A DNA stretch of 64,000 nucleotides from Theocolax elegans (lineage: Eukaryota > Arthropoda > Insecta > Hymenoptera > Cerocephalidae), in the NCBI GenBank assembly GCA_026168455.1, contig CM047426.1:56611761-56675760 (forward strand), given 5' to 3'. Below are positions 9,109 through 21,498 of the stretch, in pieces. The first letter of the stretch is position 1. Each line of letters starts with the position of its first letter. A model generated the notes under the pieces. The model worked only from the letters and a program-made list of their open reading frames with translations. It was not told the origin of the DNA and did no database searches. The position numbers were made by a program, and so were the translations under genes.

Positions 9109-10548
9109 TGTAACGCTGCACTGGGGATCAGGCTGCATGTTAAATAGGGTCAACAATTAATTATAAATAAAATAAGCTTTTATTAACAGAAATAATAATT
9201 AAACGGGTGGGCGCCAGCCGCGTTGATTCGCGGCAAGTAAGCGATAACTCGCGGGTTATCGTAAATTAGAAGTTCTCTGGTACAGCTATCGGTTCGCTTA
9301 AAGGGAGGGGAAGGGGAAGGAGGGAACCAGGATCTCGCACACACTATTACGGATACTCGGCGGTACCGTACGCAGCGTGAGTGAATTATCCGCCAACCTT
9401 TATCGAGGAAATCGGCACTCGTCCCTCAAAGGCGATATCACTCTCTCTCTTTCTCACACACTCGCTATGTCTCTCCGACTGTCGAGGCACAGGACACGAT
9501 GTCTCGATATTAGCTAACGAGTTGTCCGTTCAGGACGGCGGACCGTAGAGCTCTCCCTCGGCGTGCTTGAGAGCTCCGTGTTCGTACCGCGTGCCTGCGC
9601 AGTACGTACTCGTGCGCGGCACCTCGATCTCGCGTCTCGCGAGCGAGTCGAGTGCCGCTGTATTCAGGCTGTATCTGTATAACTCAGCTGTATGGTGATG
9701 ATGACCTGGTGCTGCTGCCGTCTCGGAGATGCGGTACAACCTCTTCCCAGATAACTAATAATTCGTTCCTGATTATCTGCATTCATCTAATTCGTACGGC
9801 ATGAGTTTCAGGTACGAAGCTCACCCGCCGCCGCTTGCTGCTCGAGGCCGAGTCACCCCTCTCTCCTCGACGACGTTGACCTCGCTGATGGATAGCCGCT
9901 CCGTCTACGGCTCTAGGTAGGTATTTGGTCATGAGGTTTACGCACATATGTGTATTTGTATGCGTGATTATCCGGAAGATCGGCTGTACACGTTGTTTGT
10001 GTACAGCAACCTAACCTCAATTTACCCTATGATGTTCCTTGTACAGCTGTAGTGATTATATACAGCTGTACATATATTTCCTTGTCTTTTGTCTTCTGCC
10101 TATGGCTATTTATCCTCTTCCTTGCTCCTTACCCTCTTACTGCGTATTTGTTCGTATTAAATATCTTGTTTACAGCTGTATCTTGCTTGGCGTTGGAGAT
10201 TCTTCTGCTTCCTGCCTGGATACTACCTCATCGCCTTGACTGCTATACTATGAGCTTCGGAGAGTCCTGGAGGCTTCCTGGTGATCGCCTCCCTTGAATA
10301 CCTGTTTGCAGTATCAGACTCGGAGGAGCCCACCTGATAACCTGATAATCTGAGCTCGCCCAAGGTCCTCATCGCCAGGACCACCTCAGTGTTGTGTACT
10401 GTACTTGGGGAAAGGGTATTTAGTATGTGAGGGTAGGCAGGGCGTAGTTGATGTGCGGGTAGGTAGCTAGGGAAAAGTATACGGGTAGGTAGGTGTTCGC
10501 CAGGGGTTCTGTCGCTCGCTCTTGACATGTGGAAAGCACATTGTCACA
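9109..10548 (-). mobile_element. LTR 2 (shared central LTR)
   Basis: This 1440-bp LTR has TG...CA ends on the minus strand. It serves as 5' LTR for internal copy 1 and 3' LTR for internal copy 2. It keeps the 387-bp segment lost from LTR 1, including a 69-codon minus ORF (9530-9739) discussed in the findings. Stem-loops equivalent to those in LTR 1 lie at 9217-9261, upstream of the AATAAA signal (9179-9184). It is close to LTR 3; differences I saw are small, for example an 8-nt block present here and in LTR 1 but missing in LTR 3. Confidence 0.9.
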
Positions 10549-11176
10549 ACTCCCGCCCACCAAACCGAAATTACGCGGAAGTCGTAATTTCAATAAAATG
10601 ATAACAGTAATGCTAAGCTAAAAAAAAAAAATAATAAAATAACAAATGCTGCTAATTATTATTTGCTTAAAATTTCCTTTGCTTATATAATGCTAAAGTT
10701 GGTGGGGGTAATTACGCTTGCTTACTTAATAAATATCCAAATAGCCGGTGCTATTGGTACGGGGTATAGATGTATAGTCTCCTTGACTAGCTGCTTGGCT
10801 GGAAATCTGTGTATGTATACGCGCTGTATGGTGTATACTTTTAGCTGCTTTTAAATAAATTAAAATTAATTTTAATATAACGACGACTGGCCCCAATACA
10901 TGGAATATAACATTATAAAATAGAATTTTCGCAATTGTTTGAGAGCTCTATCCCTACTCGCGATACTCTCATACTTCATACTTACATGATGGCAATCATA
11001 CTCATACTGTTATACAAATTAATATATAAATTTAGGGAATAATGAAAAATAATAAAATAATAAACATGAAATAATATAAAATACAAAAAGAAAATTAATA
11101 AGGTGTGGTGAATTATTACCTTCTGCTGCTTATAAGTTTAATTTTTAATTTTTTTACCTACTTGTATTTTATTTCT

Positions 11177-14100
11177 TTAATTGTCTTTATTAATCTTTCG
11201 GGGCATACCTCGCTTTCTAGGTGGGTTATTGCTACTCGGGTTGTTTTGCTGTATATTTTGTGCTATTGGGCGCTGCGAAGGGGAAGAATCAATTTTAGGT
11301 GGGATAACGTTTCTAGGAGGGATATAACGCTTAAGATCATTTACGTAGACTTTGACCCTCCGCTTAGTATCTTCGTCTTCAACAATATAATAATTTGCTG
11401 ATACAACTTCTACTACTCTCGCGGGGCCTATGTTTATTGGTGCCATTTTTGCTGTAAAGTGATTATCTTTTGACGACAATACCCTATTGCGTCGACAAAC
11501 TCGATCGCCAACTTGGTATTGTACCAGTCTACGTCCTTTATTATAGTGTCTAGCTTGTCTAGCCACTTCTGTGTCTATATGTTTTCTAACAACATCATAT
11601 ATTGCTGGAAGTCTAAGTAATCTTTCGATCCATGCTGCTGTATTTGATGCTGGAGGGGGGTCTGAGGACTCTAGGTGCTTTCGTATAAGGGCTGTTGGTA
11701 TCGGGTTTCTGCCAAAATTTAAAATGCTGGGCTGTACTTAGTTGTAGAATGGACAACTGTATTGAGAGCGAAGCAGAACTCTCCTGTGTCGATCCCACTC
11801 CCGATGATCTTCCTCAATGAAGTTATTTATCATCGGTTTTAAATTTCTATTTACCCTCTCTACAGGGTTAGCTTGTGCGAAATAGGGCGGAATTAATGAT
11901 TGTATAATTCCGTACTGCTGTAATTTCTCTGAAACTTGGCGATTTGCAAATTCTGTCCCATTGTCCGAAATTAGGTATTTGGGACAACCCCATCGGTTAA
12001 TGACTAACTCATCGAACGCTTGGAGTACGCTTTTTGCGTCGGCTCGTGTCAACGCTTTCATTTCGACATAACGGGTAAATAAGTCCTCAAAGACAATTAT
12101 GTACCTGAAACCTTGCTTTGATGGTGGTTTCGGTCCCATTATGTCGACTGCTACTACTGTTTAAGGTCTATCTATGTTCCTGCCTTCCATTATTCCTGCT
12201 AGAGCCTGCTGATTGCTCTTATGAGCTTGACACTCTTGACAAGCTCTCACATAATTGCAGGTATCATAGTATATACCTGGCCAGTAGTAGTAGGTGGCTA
12301 ACCTTGCATATTTTTTGTCATTTCCCAAATGACCTGCTTGCGGGGTGTAGTGCGCTTCATAGAGAGCTTACTCTCTATCAGCTGCTGGCAGAATTAGCTT
12401 CCAAGCATCTAGGTCGGGGACTAATGGGTCTACGAGGGGATTGGGACGGTGTGCGTATAAAAGGTTGTCTTTTATACATAAATCAGGGTACTTTTGGGGA
12501 GATTTTATTACTGCTTGGATTTTCATTTGGTACCAAAGATCGCTTGTAATAATTATGGCTGTAGCTGCTAATGCTGTATCTTCATATGCTCTCGAAAGTG
12601 CGTCAGGTACTTTATGATATGCTCCTTTCCTGTGCACAAACTTATATTTATAATTTTGCAAGATTGTGTTCCATAGAGCCAATCTGCCTGTCGGATCCTT
12701 GATGTTATGAAGCCAGAGAAGGCGGTGGTGGTCTGTTACCACGGTAAACTCTTCGCCTTGAAGGTAACCTTTGAGTCTTCCAATAGATCACAAAACGGCT
12801 AAACACTCCTTCTCTGTCACCGTATAATTACGTTCTGCTTTACTAATTGTACGGCTTACGTAATATATAGGGTGTGCTTCACCATTTATTTCTTGGGTAA
12901 GCACATCGGCTATAGCGTAGTCGTTAGCATCGGTTTGGAGGGTAAAGGGGAGGGAAAAATCGGGGCGGGCTAAAACAGGGGCTTGGGTAAGTGCTAGCTT
13001 TATTTTCTCGAATGAATCCTGCTGCTCCTGATGCCATTGCCATCTGACATCCGTTCGCGTTAAATAATTTAACGGTGCTCTGTATTCTGCTAATTCACCG
13101 ATAAACCTTGAATACCGACCAATTAAGCCAGTAAAACGTCTGAGTTGCTTTAAATTGGTTGGGGCTGGATACTCTAGTATCGGTCGTATCTTATCTATAT
13201 TTGTTTTAAGGCCATCCTCATTAACAATATATCCTAGATAAGTTACTTCCGCGCAACAGAATTCGGACTTTTCTCTGTTTATTTGCAAGTTTACCTTTTT
13301 GTACTATTCTTAACCATTTTAGGTGTTCCTCAAAGGTTTTGGCTGTAATTATAATATCGTCCAGATATGCGAATACGTTAGGCTCCCATTCTGGCTTTAT
13401 GAGCTTGTCCATCATTTTCTGAAAAATTGCAGGTGCATTCGATAGGCCGTAGGGGACTCGGGTAAACTGAAATAATCCTTTACCGGGAAGTGAAAAGGCT
13501 GTAATTTCGCGGCTTTCTGGTGCTAGAGGGACTTGGTGGTAAGCTTGGGATAAATCAAGCTTACTAATGTAACGACTTTCTCTCAGATGATCGAGAATGT
13601 CGTCCATATTTCGAATAGGGTACGCTATTTTCTTGGTAACAGCGTTAACCTGCCGGAAATCTATGCAAAAGCAGTATTTTTCGTTTGCTTTTGGAACTAT
13701 AATTGGGCAGCTGCACCACAGGCTTTCTGAAGGCTCTATGATACCTTCCTTTAGCATTCTGTCAATTTCCTCGTATCTAGCCTGCAGCATCCTCCGCGAA
13801 TAACGACGGTTTCGTTGACGAATAGGTTCGGCACCTTGCACATCGATTTTATGGGAATCTAGGTTAGTTACACCTAGCGTTTTTGGTATTGGGGGAATCA
13901 TCTCATTTAATAGCTGCTGTAACCTCCTTTCTTGTTCCGCTGTAGCTCGTTTCAATCCTCCTATGCTTACTAGGGCAGGTAAGCAATTAGGGTCTTTGCC
14001 ATAAGGATAAAAATGATGTACGATACCTTTATCAGTCCACCACGTATCATTTTCGTAGCATATATTCATGTTTGCTTTACGTTTAAAGTCGATACCTAAT

Positions 14101-14492
14101 ATGCAGTCATAATGCAAGCCATCTGCTACTTGGAACGGCATTATAATAGTTTCACCATCTATTTCCATGGTTACATCTATTATACCTTGTATTGGTACAG
14201 CTGTACCATCTGCTACGTTAACGGCTGAATTGCTGGATTGTCTCAATTTATGCTGTAATATTCTATTCATTCCTCGCCCAATGAATGAGTGTACTGACCC
14301 ATCGTCAAGTAAAGCTGTAAGTTTCTGTCCGTTTAACTCTATGTTAAAGAAGTGACGTGGATCGATGCCGGGTATTTGCTGTATTAGGGAATTATTTGCT
14401 ACTAAGTGGGAGGGTATTGACCATTTTGGATGTTTGGGTGAGAAAATACGGGTCTCTATTTTCTCTGGCTGTAGTTTCCCTGGCTTCTGTTC
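11177..14492 (-). pseudogene. pol: Ty3/gypsy pol, copy 2, broken
   Basis: Same domain order and same lesions as copy 1, displaced by 8536-8537 nt: stops at 12788-12790, 12368-12370 and 12161-12163, the RT/RNase H frameshift near 13288-13311, and the integrase frameshift. It has one private change: an A-run at about 11718-11724 is one base shorter than in copy 1. This splits the integrase C-terminal ORF into 11177-11566 and 11613-11798. Shared lesions show the two copies derive from one already inactive element by duplication, not from two integrations. Confidence 0.9.
14440..14480 (-). promoter_or_regulatory. Predicted -1 frameshift signal, gag/pol, copy 2
   Basis: Identical to the copy 1 signal: heptamer at 14474-14480, 8-nt spacer, 8-bp stem with arms 14458-14465 and 14440-14447. 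It adds no independent evidence because it arose by duplication. Confidence 0.7.
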
Positions 14493-16265
14493 TTATTGCA
14501 GCTGCAGTTTGCGTAATTTGTGCCTTGAACACCGCAATTACGACAGGTTGCAGGTTCTCGACATTCTGCTATCCAATGCCCAAGATTATTACACCTAACG
14601 CAAGGCTCTTTGAATTTTCTTGGGTGAATTGGCTTTTGCTCTACGTAGTTTGGCGTGCTTAATTTATGTAGCTTGAATTCCTTCTTTTTTGGTCATTCAA
14701 CCCTTTGTTTAGTTTCCTGCGCTCGCTGCCAATAACTGCTACTCTTATTATTCTTTACAGCTTTGCTGTACTGCTGCTTAGACTCTTGCTTAATGGGTGC
14801 TGTATGTTTTCTTGCTGTTTGAGGGCTGTTTGGCTTGCATGGGTACTGGTGCTGTATTTTCTTTTGTGGGTTGGTAGCTATGGGTGCTGTAGACTTTGGG
14901 GGTACTACAATATTTTCGCTTTGCTCTGAGGAAATTGCTGCTAATTTGCGTGTTTTTGTTTGCATAGGATCAACATATGCATATTTTGCTAGGCCGTAAT
15001 TTTGAATGACTGGTGGAGGTTTGTACGTTTCATCCATTAAACGTCTTGCTTCCTCCTTTTTACCAAGTCGCTGCAGCTGTATGAAATGATCGAAATGGTG
15101 TCTTTCGATTTTCGATCTATAGCTAGGGTGCAGGTTCCGGTACGCTCTGTCCAACTGTTCGGATTGAGGTATCGTTGGCTTGACCTGGTCTAGCATACCT
15201 TTTAGCTTAGTGAGGTATGTCGAAATATCCTCATTTGGTCCTTGTGTCCTATTTTCAATAGCTTGTCTAAGCTGGCTTTGCGTTTCCTCTGTTCCATGTT
15301 GTAGTCTCAGTGCATCTACAAAAACTAAATAGTCTTTCCAGCTGCTTTTCTCACGCCTGAACCATTTCCATCCTTCGTCATCTAAGACTGATGGCAAAGC
15401 TTTAAATATATCCTGAGTCGAGAGACCATAACTTTCTCTACATTCCTCAAGATTTGATAAGAATGTCTCCGGATCATTCTTTTTCGCCCCTTAAATTGGA
15501 TATGGTGGCGTGAGAATATTTGTGCTGTCCTTTTCTCCCTTATAAAGGTAGCATCTTCTAAGCGAAGGGGTAATACGAAGTCAAATTTATGCTTAACTGT
15601 GTCGTCGTTAAGCTTGGTACTGTATGCGTTAATTCCATCATCGAATTATCACATACTGGTGACGGTGAACTCAATCTATATGCTGTAGATTGTTCTTGAG
15701 GGCGATTAGCTGCGCTGCTCATCCTTAAATTTGCAATATTTAATCGCTGCATATTTTCTCTCTCGTTGCTGTTTTCCCTTACAGCAGATTGCATTTCCGA
15801 TCCGTATTTCATTTCCGGTAATGACAACAAATTCTCATTACTTATGGAGATTGGATCTCGGTACTGTCCTCCTGATTGGCCGGTTGGCAATTGAATATAA
15901 AGCATTCGTTTTGCTTTACTACTTCTTGCTGGAGCTGTATCTATAGCGATAGTGGGGATATTTCCTCTTTCTGATTGCGTTATGGACAAATCTGTTTCAA
16001 TAATCGGGTTAGCCTCATCTACTGCTGCATTCCAGTCAGCAGACGATGGTCCGAAACTACGTCTAATTTCGTACCTAGCTAACCTATCTCTAATAATTTT
16101 ACAATCCGAATCTATATTTATTCCGACTTTGCTCGCGTATACCGTGATTCTACCATCACTGGTATTATTAATATTGCGTCGTATTACACCGGCACCTACT
16201 GCTGGTTGTAACACCGATAAGTCTTCTTCCAAAATTAAATCAAGGTCATCACCGTTGTGAGACAT
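14456..16265 (-). pseudogene. gag: Ty3/gypsy gag, copy 2, broken
   Basis: Duplicate of the copy 1 gag with the same start context, frameshift zone between N-terminal and capsid ORFs, in-frame TGA (14693-14695), two zinc knuckles and terminal TAG (14456-14458). No substitution relative to copy 1 was seen in the passages compared. Plus-strand ORFs at 15731-15946 and 15952-16260 are shadows of this gene. Confidence 0.85.
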
Positions 16266-16561
16266 TTTGATTAATTTATTGCAGCTTATTTTCTTTTAAT
16301 AATTAAATAAATATTATTATTAATAGCTCTTATTAACTCGATTGCCGTGAAATTTTCTTAGCTCTTGTTTAATTATATCTAATTTAAATTAAACACACCA
16401 AGCAAAAATTAAAAAATACCAATGAAAGAAAAAAAAACAATTTTCAAGCTAAGCTAATTAAATCAAATTCACTTTCACTAAGCAATCCTCATACAGCAAA
16501 AAAAATAAACAAGCTTGCTTTATTATGAGCTGGGCAGTACGGGAATAAATACAGCGGAAAA

Positions 16562-16609
<48 letters not shown>

Positions 16610-17630
16610 GTTATCAATTATTATATTATATATTATGCAGTGTTATTATTCTGGGAAAATAATATATACAGCTTTTATTTATACACCAAAATATTCACTA
16701 AATATTTAATGTTATTAATACTACAATCAATCAGTATTGGGGTATATGTGCAAGGAACGTGCAAATTGTGCTTATTTAAATAAAATATCAACTGGGTTAG
16801 GCAGGCAGCAAACAACAATAAACAAAAATTATGCAGTATAATTTGTATACACTAACTATATTTATCGGGAAGCAATTGGGGAGAAATTAACTTTTTGTTG
16901 CAATGGGTATAGCAGGACAAGCAAAATTGATTATTATTATTTATTAAGCTAACAATAAATAAAACTAGCAAAATGTGTGTTTTAATTGAATAAGCATTAG
17001 TTGTATATAAGCAAAAAGAAAAACACAATTTAATCAAACGTGATAATAGCAAGGGAATATTCAATAGCATTAATATGTATTATATATATATAACCAATGG
17101 AATTTAATATGCTTAACAAAAAACAAATTATAAATTATATTTCAAGCAGCTTGAGTTATAATTATAACTATAAAATGCAAATTGGTTATCAATTTTATAT
17201 GTACTACAATTTGAACAACAAAAAAAATTTTTAAATATTTGCTTATTACAGCTGTATGGGTAAGAAGGAAAGGGAAAATGAATTATTTTAATTTTATATT
17301 AACCAGCGTACCCAAAAAAAACAACTATTCATAACCAAATATCCAAGCAGTGCAAATAATACATTAAAAGAAAAAACAAATTTATATTTTCCGTGCACGT
17401 GTTCAATTATTAATTATCAAAAAGACCGTTAAAATGGCCGATCGGCTTCTTCCGGTGTGTGTGCGAGCTTGCTTGAAGGAGAGAAAAAGGCAATATGGCC
17501 GCTTATTTGCGTCGCGCTTCGACGCTTACAGTAATTCTATTCGCTTTTAACTATTAAAGAAAACAAAAATGCTATACGCCACTTTACGCTAAATTATTAA
17601 TTTATTTAACTGAAAAAGATCCCTTATAAA

Positions 17631-17648
17631 CAACCACGTCGGGCGCCA
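17631..17648 (-). other. Primer binding site, copy 2
   Basis: Same 18-nt sequence and same 1-nt spacer to the LTR as copy 1. Confidence 0.75.
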
Positions 17649-17649
17649 A

Positions 17650-19081
17650 TGTAACGCTGCACTGGGGATCAGGCTGCATGTTAAATAGGGTCAACAATTA
17701 ATTATAAATAAAATAAGCTTTTATTAACAGAAATAATAATTAAACGGGTGGGCGCCAGCCGCGTTGATTCGCGGCAAGTAAGCGATAACTCGCGGGTTAT
17801 CGTAAATTAGAAGTTCTCTGGTACAGCTATCGGTTCGCTTAAAGGGAGGGGAAGGGGAAGGAGGGAACCAGGATCTCGCACACACTATTACGGATACTCG
17901 GCGGTACCGTACGCAGCGTGAGTGAATTATCCGCCAACCTTTATCGAGGAAATCGGCACTCGTCCCTCAAAGGCGATATCACTCTCTCTCTTTCTCACAC
18001 ACTCGCTATGTCTCTCCGACTGTCGAGGCACAGGACACGATGTCTCGATATTAGCTAACGAGTTGTCCGTTCAGGACGGCGGACCGTAGAGCTCTCCCTC
18101 GGCGTGCTTGAGAGCTCCGTGTTCGTACCGCGTGCCTGCGCAGTACGTACTCGTGCGCGGCACCTCGATCTCGCGTCTCGCGAGCGAGTCGAGTGCCGCT
18201 GTATTCAGGCTGTATCTGTATAACTCAGCTGTATGGTGATGATGACCTGGTGCTGCTGCCGTCTCGGAGATGCGGTACAACCTCTTCCCAGATAACTAAT
18301 AATTCGTTCCTGATTATCTGCATTCATCTAATTCGTACGGCATGAGTTTCAGGTACGAAGCTCACCCGCCGCCGCTTGCTGCTCGAGGCCGAGTCACCCC
18401 TCTCTCCTCGACGACGTTGACCTCGCTGATGGATAGCCGCTCCGTCTACGGCTCTAGGTAGGTATTTGGTCATGAGGTTTACGCACATATGTGTATTTGT
18501 ATGCGTGATTATCCGGAAGATCGGCTGTACACGTTGTTTGTGTACAGCAACCTAACCTCAATTTACCCTATGATGTTCCTTGTACAGCTGTAGTGATTAT
18601 ATACAGCTGTACATATATTTCCTTGTCTTTTGTCTTCTGCCTATGGCTATTTATCCTCTTCCTTGCTCCTTACCCTCTTACTGCGTATTTGTTCGTATTA
18701 AATATCTTGTTTACAGCTGTATCTTGCTTGGCGTTGGAGATTCTTCTGCTTCCTGCCTGGATACTACCTCATCGCCTTGACTGCTATACTATGAGGCTTC
18801 GGAGAGTCCTGGAGGCTTCCTGGTGATCGCCTCCCTTGAATACCTGTTTGCAGTATCAGACTCGGAGGAGCCCACCTGATAATCTGAGCTCGCCCAAGGT
18901 CCTCATCGCCAGGACCACCTCAGTGTTGTGTACTGTACTTGGGGAAAGGTATTTAGTATGTGAGGGTAGGCAGGGCGTAGTTGATGTGCGGGTAGGTAGC
19001 TAGGGAAAAGTATACGGGTAGGTAGGTGTTCGCCAGGGGTTCTGTCGCTCGCTCTTGACATGTGGAAAGCACATTGTCACA
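17650..19081 (-). mobile_element. LTR 3 (5' LTR of Ty3/gypsy element)
   Basis: A 1432-bp LTR with TG...CA ends. It lacks an 8-nt block present in LTR 1 and LTR 2 (around 18881) and one G of a G-run. It is the outer 5' LTR of the three-LTR structure and is followed directly by the right ACAT duplication. Confidence 0.9.
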
Positions 19082-19085
19082 ACAT
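19082..19085. repeat. Right target-site duplication (ACAT)
   Basis: Partner of the left ACAT at 938-941. It brackets the whole 18.1-kb three-LTR structure. Confidence 0.6.
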
Positions 19086-19219
19086 AATATATATATGTAT
19101 ATTTATATATATACATATATATATATATATATACATGTTTATAATAGAATTATTGGAAAATGTAATAATTAATGTTTTTCATTTTTAACCCATTGTAAAT
19201 ACACACACGCGCGCGCACG

Positions 19220-19289
<70 letters not shown>

Positions 19290-19290
19290 C
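19086..19290. repeat. TA-rich and CA/CG microsatellites
   Basis: TA/TATG runs (19086-19135), then unique AT-rich DNA, then an (AC)/(GC) tract leading into a long TA run (19222-19284). The spacer 19291-19553 contains no gene I recognise. Confidence 0.85.
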
Positions 19291-19553
19291 GGGGCGAGTA
19301 CTGGGGAGTATAAGGCCCCGGTTAGCCCCAATCTGTCCCAACTTACCAACCTAAGTATAACAGTCCCACGATGGGGCCGAGAATCATTTTGATTCCCGTG
19401 CAGTACCGTTAACAACGCCAAACACTTTGTTTGGCTGTCAAACCGTGTGTTGGGCGCTATGCTCAAAATCGCCAACTAGAATATACGCTAGAGAAGGCGG
19501 TATTCGTTGGAAAGGACTATCACCGGGAAATATATTATTAACAAGCGAGATAT

Positions 19554-20117
19554 TGTGTTAGTCGGCAAGAAAGATAACCTCGCCGAGTCAATTTATTCAA
19601 TAAATAAATAATTATTAATAAATTAGACAATAACAATTGAGGGTAAGTCGTATCATCGACCTCAAGTTCAGCGCGAAAACAATCAATTAAAAACCTCTAG
19701 CGGTCGCGTTATAAGCAACCGATCCGGGAACGATCGGTCACTTAACCTGATGGCTGTGATGTCACTCCGTGTTATGTATATAGCTCTGTCTCCGTTATCA
19801 GTACGGCGGGAAAACCGGCGGGAAGACTGGGAGTGATTCGCCTCGAATCTACCTCTTTCTCTCTCCAATAGCCGGGACGCCTCTAGAGCCTGTCCTCTCT
19901 GTCTGCAACGACCAGCGGGGAAGTGCAGCTCCGCACGTCAAAGTTCGAGGTGGTGGGGAGAACACTCCAATACACCCACTCACACAAAGTTCTTCAACGC
20001 TTTTTATTATGTGCGATAAAAATACCCCGGCTTCGTTCACACTGCTTCATACCTTCACGCGCTATGTTGATACTCTCAGCTGGACGCGTTCTACTCTCGC
20101 GGGTTCGTGCGCGCACA
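19554..20117 (-). mobile_element. Probable 3' LTR of a second Ty3/gypsy element
   Basis: On the minus strand this reads TGTGCGCGCACG...CTAACACA, with matching TGTG...CACA ends. It is preceded by a purine tract AGAAGGGGA (20118-20126) as expected for a 3' LTR. Near its far end it has AT-rich sequence with AATAAA-type signals. No second copy of this LTR lies in the window, so the borders rest on end motifs and the purine tract only. Confidence 0.5.
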
Positions 20118-20147
20118 TCCCCTTCTAGACGTTTTTTCGTTACTCAC

Positions 20148-21110
20148 CTGATCATAGGAGTTGGTTCGTTCGCTCCAGTTTTCTGAGTTAGCCCTGCTTC
20201 CTGCACGCCGCCTTGCAGCGACAGAGCGGACATTTCGGTTCCTTGAAACCACTCGTTCCGCTTGGAGAGAGCTGAGGCTGCAGCCGATCCTCTAGCTCCA
20301 AGGCCCTTCACTTAGCGTCGACCGCTTTCTGTTGGAGACGCCGGTGCTCTTCAGCAGCCTTCCGATAGGCTGCCTCAGATCTCAGCCACTGCTGGCGTTC
20401 CTCCTCGCGCTTTTCCTCTTCCGCAGCCGCTCTGTCCTGCTCCTCGCGCTGCTGTGCGCGAAATATAGCCAGGACCTGACGCTCCTTCCTCAGGTCATGA
20501 ACTCGCTCACCCTAGACACCCTGGATAATGAGAGCCGTAGTATGAGCCTCAGCGAAAGCATCAAATTTCGCTAAGGCCTCCTGTTTGGCTACCCGTAGCT
20601 GGATCCTCAGAATCTTCATTCTCCTGAGGGCAGCTTCCATCTCCTGTCACTTCTCTTCGGGGTTGCGCAGAGGTTCCGTATTGGGACCCGTTGGAGTGTG
20701 ACCGACGGAGTTGGGGTCTGGCGGTGTCAAGTTCCGACGTGACTTTCCCCTGCGGAATGGACTACACCGGGTCACTCTCCGTCTCCTCCCGCTCTGGTAC
20801 CGCGGATGGCTGTGTCGACGAAGAGGGAAGAGGAATATATTCCCCTTCGTGTGTGTCAGTCGGTCCGAGGGGTTTGCACGTAGGCCGTGTCCCGGCCCTG
20901 GCTATCCTGCAGGACCTCTTCCAGGACAACGGCCGCGATGTCCTTTTGGCCACGGCGATGCTCCTCCTGGAGCTATTGCTGCTGGTAGTCTAAGGCAGTA
21001 GGTACAGCTGACAGTACGTCAGCTGCCTGCATCTCGTCGTGGCTCTCCAGGGTATCTATCATCTTGGCTAGGAGGGACTCCAGGGCTTCTTGGTCAATCT
21101 CGATGATCAT
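20148..21110 (-). pseudogene. Extra ORF-like tract between integrase and 3' LTR of element 2
   Basis: From ATG 21110-21108 the minus strand encodes an acidic helical N-terminus (MIIEIDQEALESLLAKMID) for 45 codons up to a TAG at 20973-20975, and continues past it in the same frame. Further on (about 20300-20520), in a different frame, it encodes a highly charged E/R/Q-rich stretch likely to form a coiled coil, then a short Cys cluster (CPLCRCKAAC). The ATG is directly preceded by TTTTGTTGTAG, an acceptor-like sequence. The tract ends at CAG|GTGAGT (20148|20147), a consensus donor. It could be an env-position third ORF, a gag relative or a captured exon; I do not recognise the protein. It is broken by stops and frame changes. 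Confidence 0.4.
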
Positions 21111-21498
21111 CTACAACAAAATTAAGATCTCAGGTTATGGTCCATCGTTCAAATGATACTGTTCGTTTTTATATAGGTTTTGGCCTTCGTCCTCGGGGAA
21201 CCGTTTCTGGCTGTGCATCAATATGTTGCCTTACTGGGGATCAGCGTCGCACGGTCGCATTTGCTTTTCGGGGGCGACCACGTGGTTTTTTTGGAGCGCG
21301 GGCCCTCTCTAAGGACATACGCGACGTCTCGCGTGGATTACACCGATTCCCTTCGCCGGGTCACACACTCGCATTATACTCCCTCTTAGGGGAGGTCCCG
21401 CTCGCTACAGGCGGGTCGCACGTTGCCTGTTGGTCCCTCGACAGTTGAGATCTCTTTAGTTGCTCCTCATCGGTTGACTCAGCATCAGCCACGGGGAG
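21111..21498. other. Spacer between integrase and extra ORF
   Basis: No gene recognised. It contains two related short blocks (21449-21479 and 21498-21528) resembling the integrase C-terminal coding end. Confidence 0.3.

Noticed and set aside
19086..19290. ORF 19150-19341 on the minus strand
   Set aside because: Generated by the TA/CA microsatellite.
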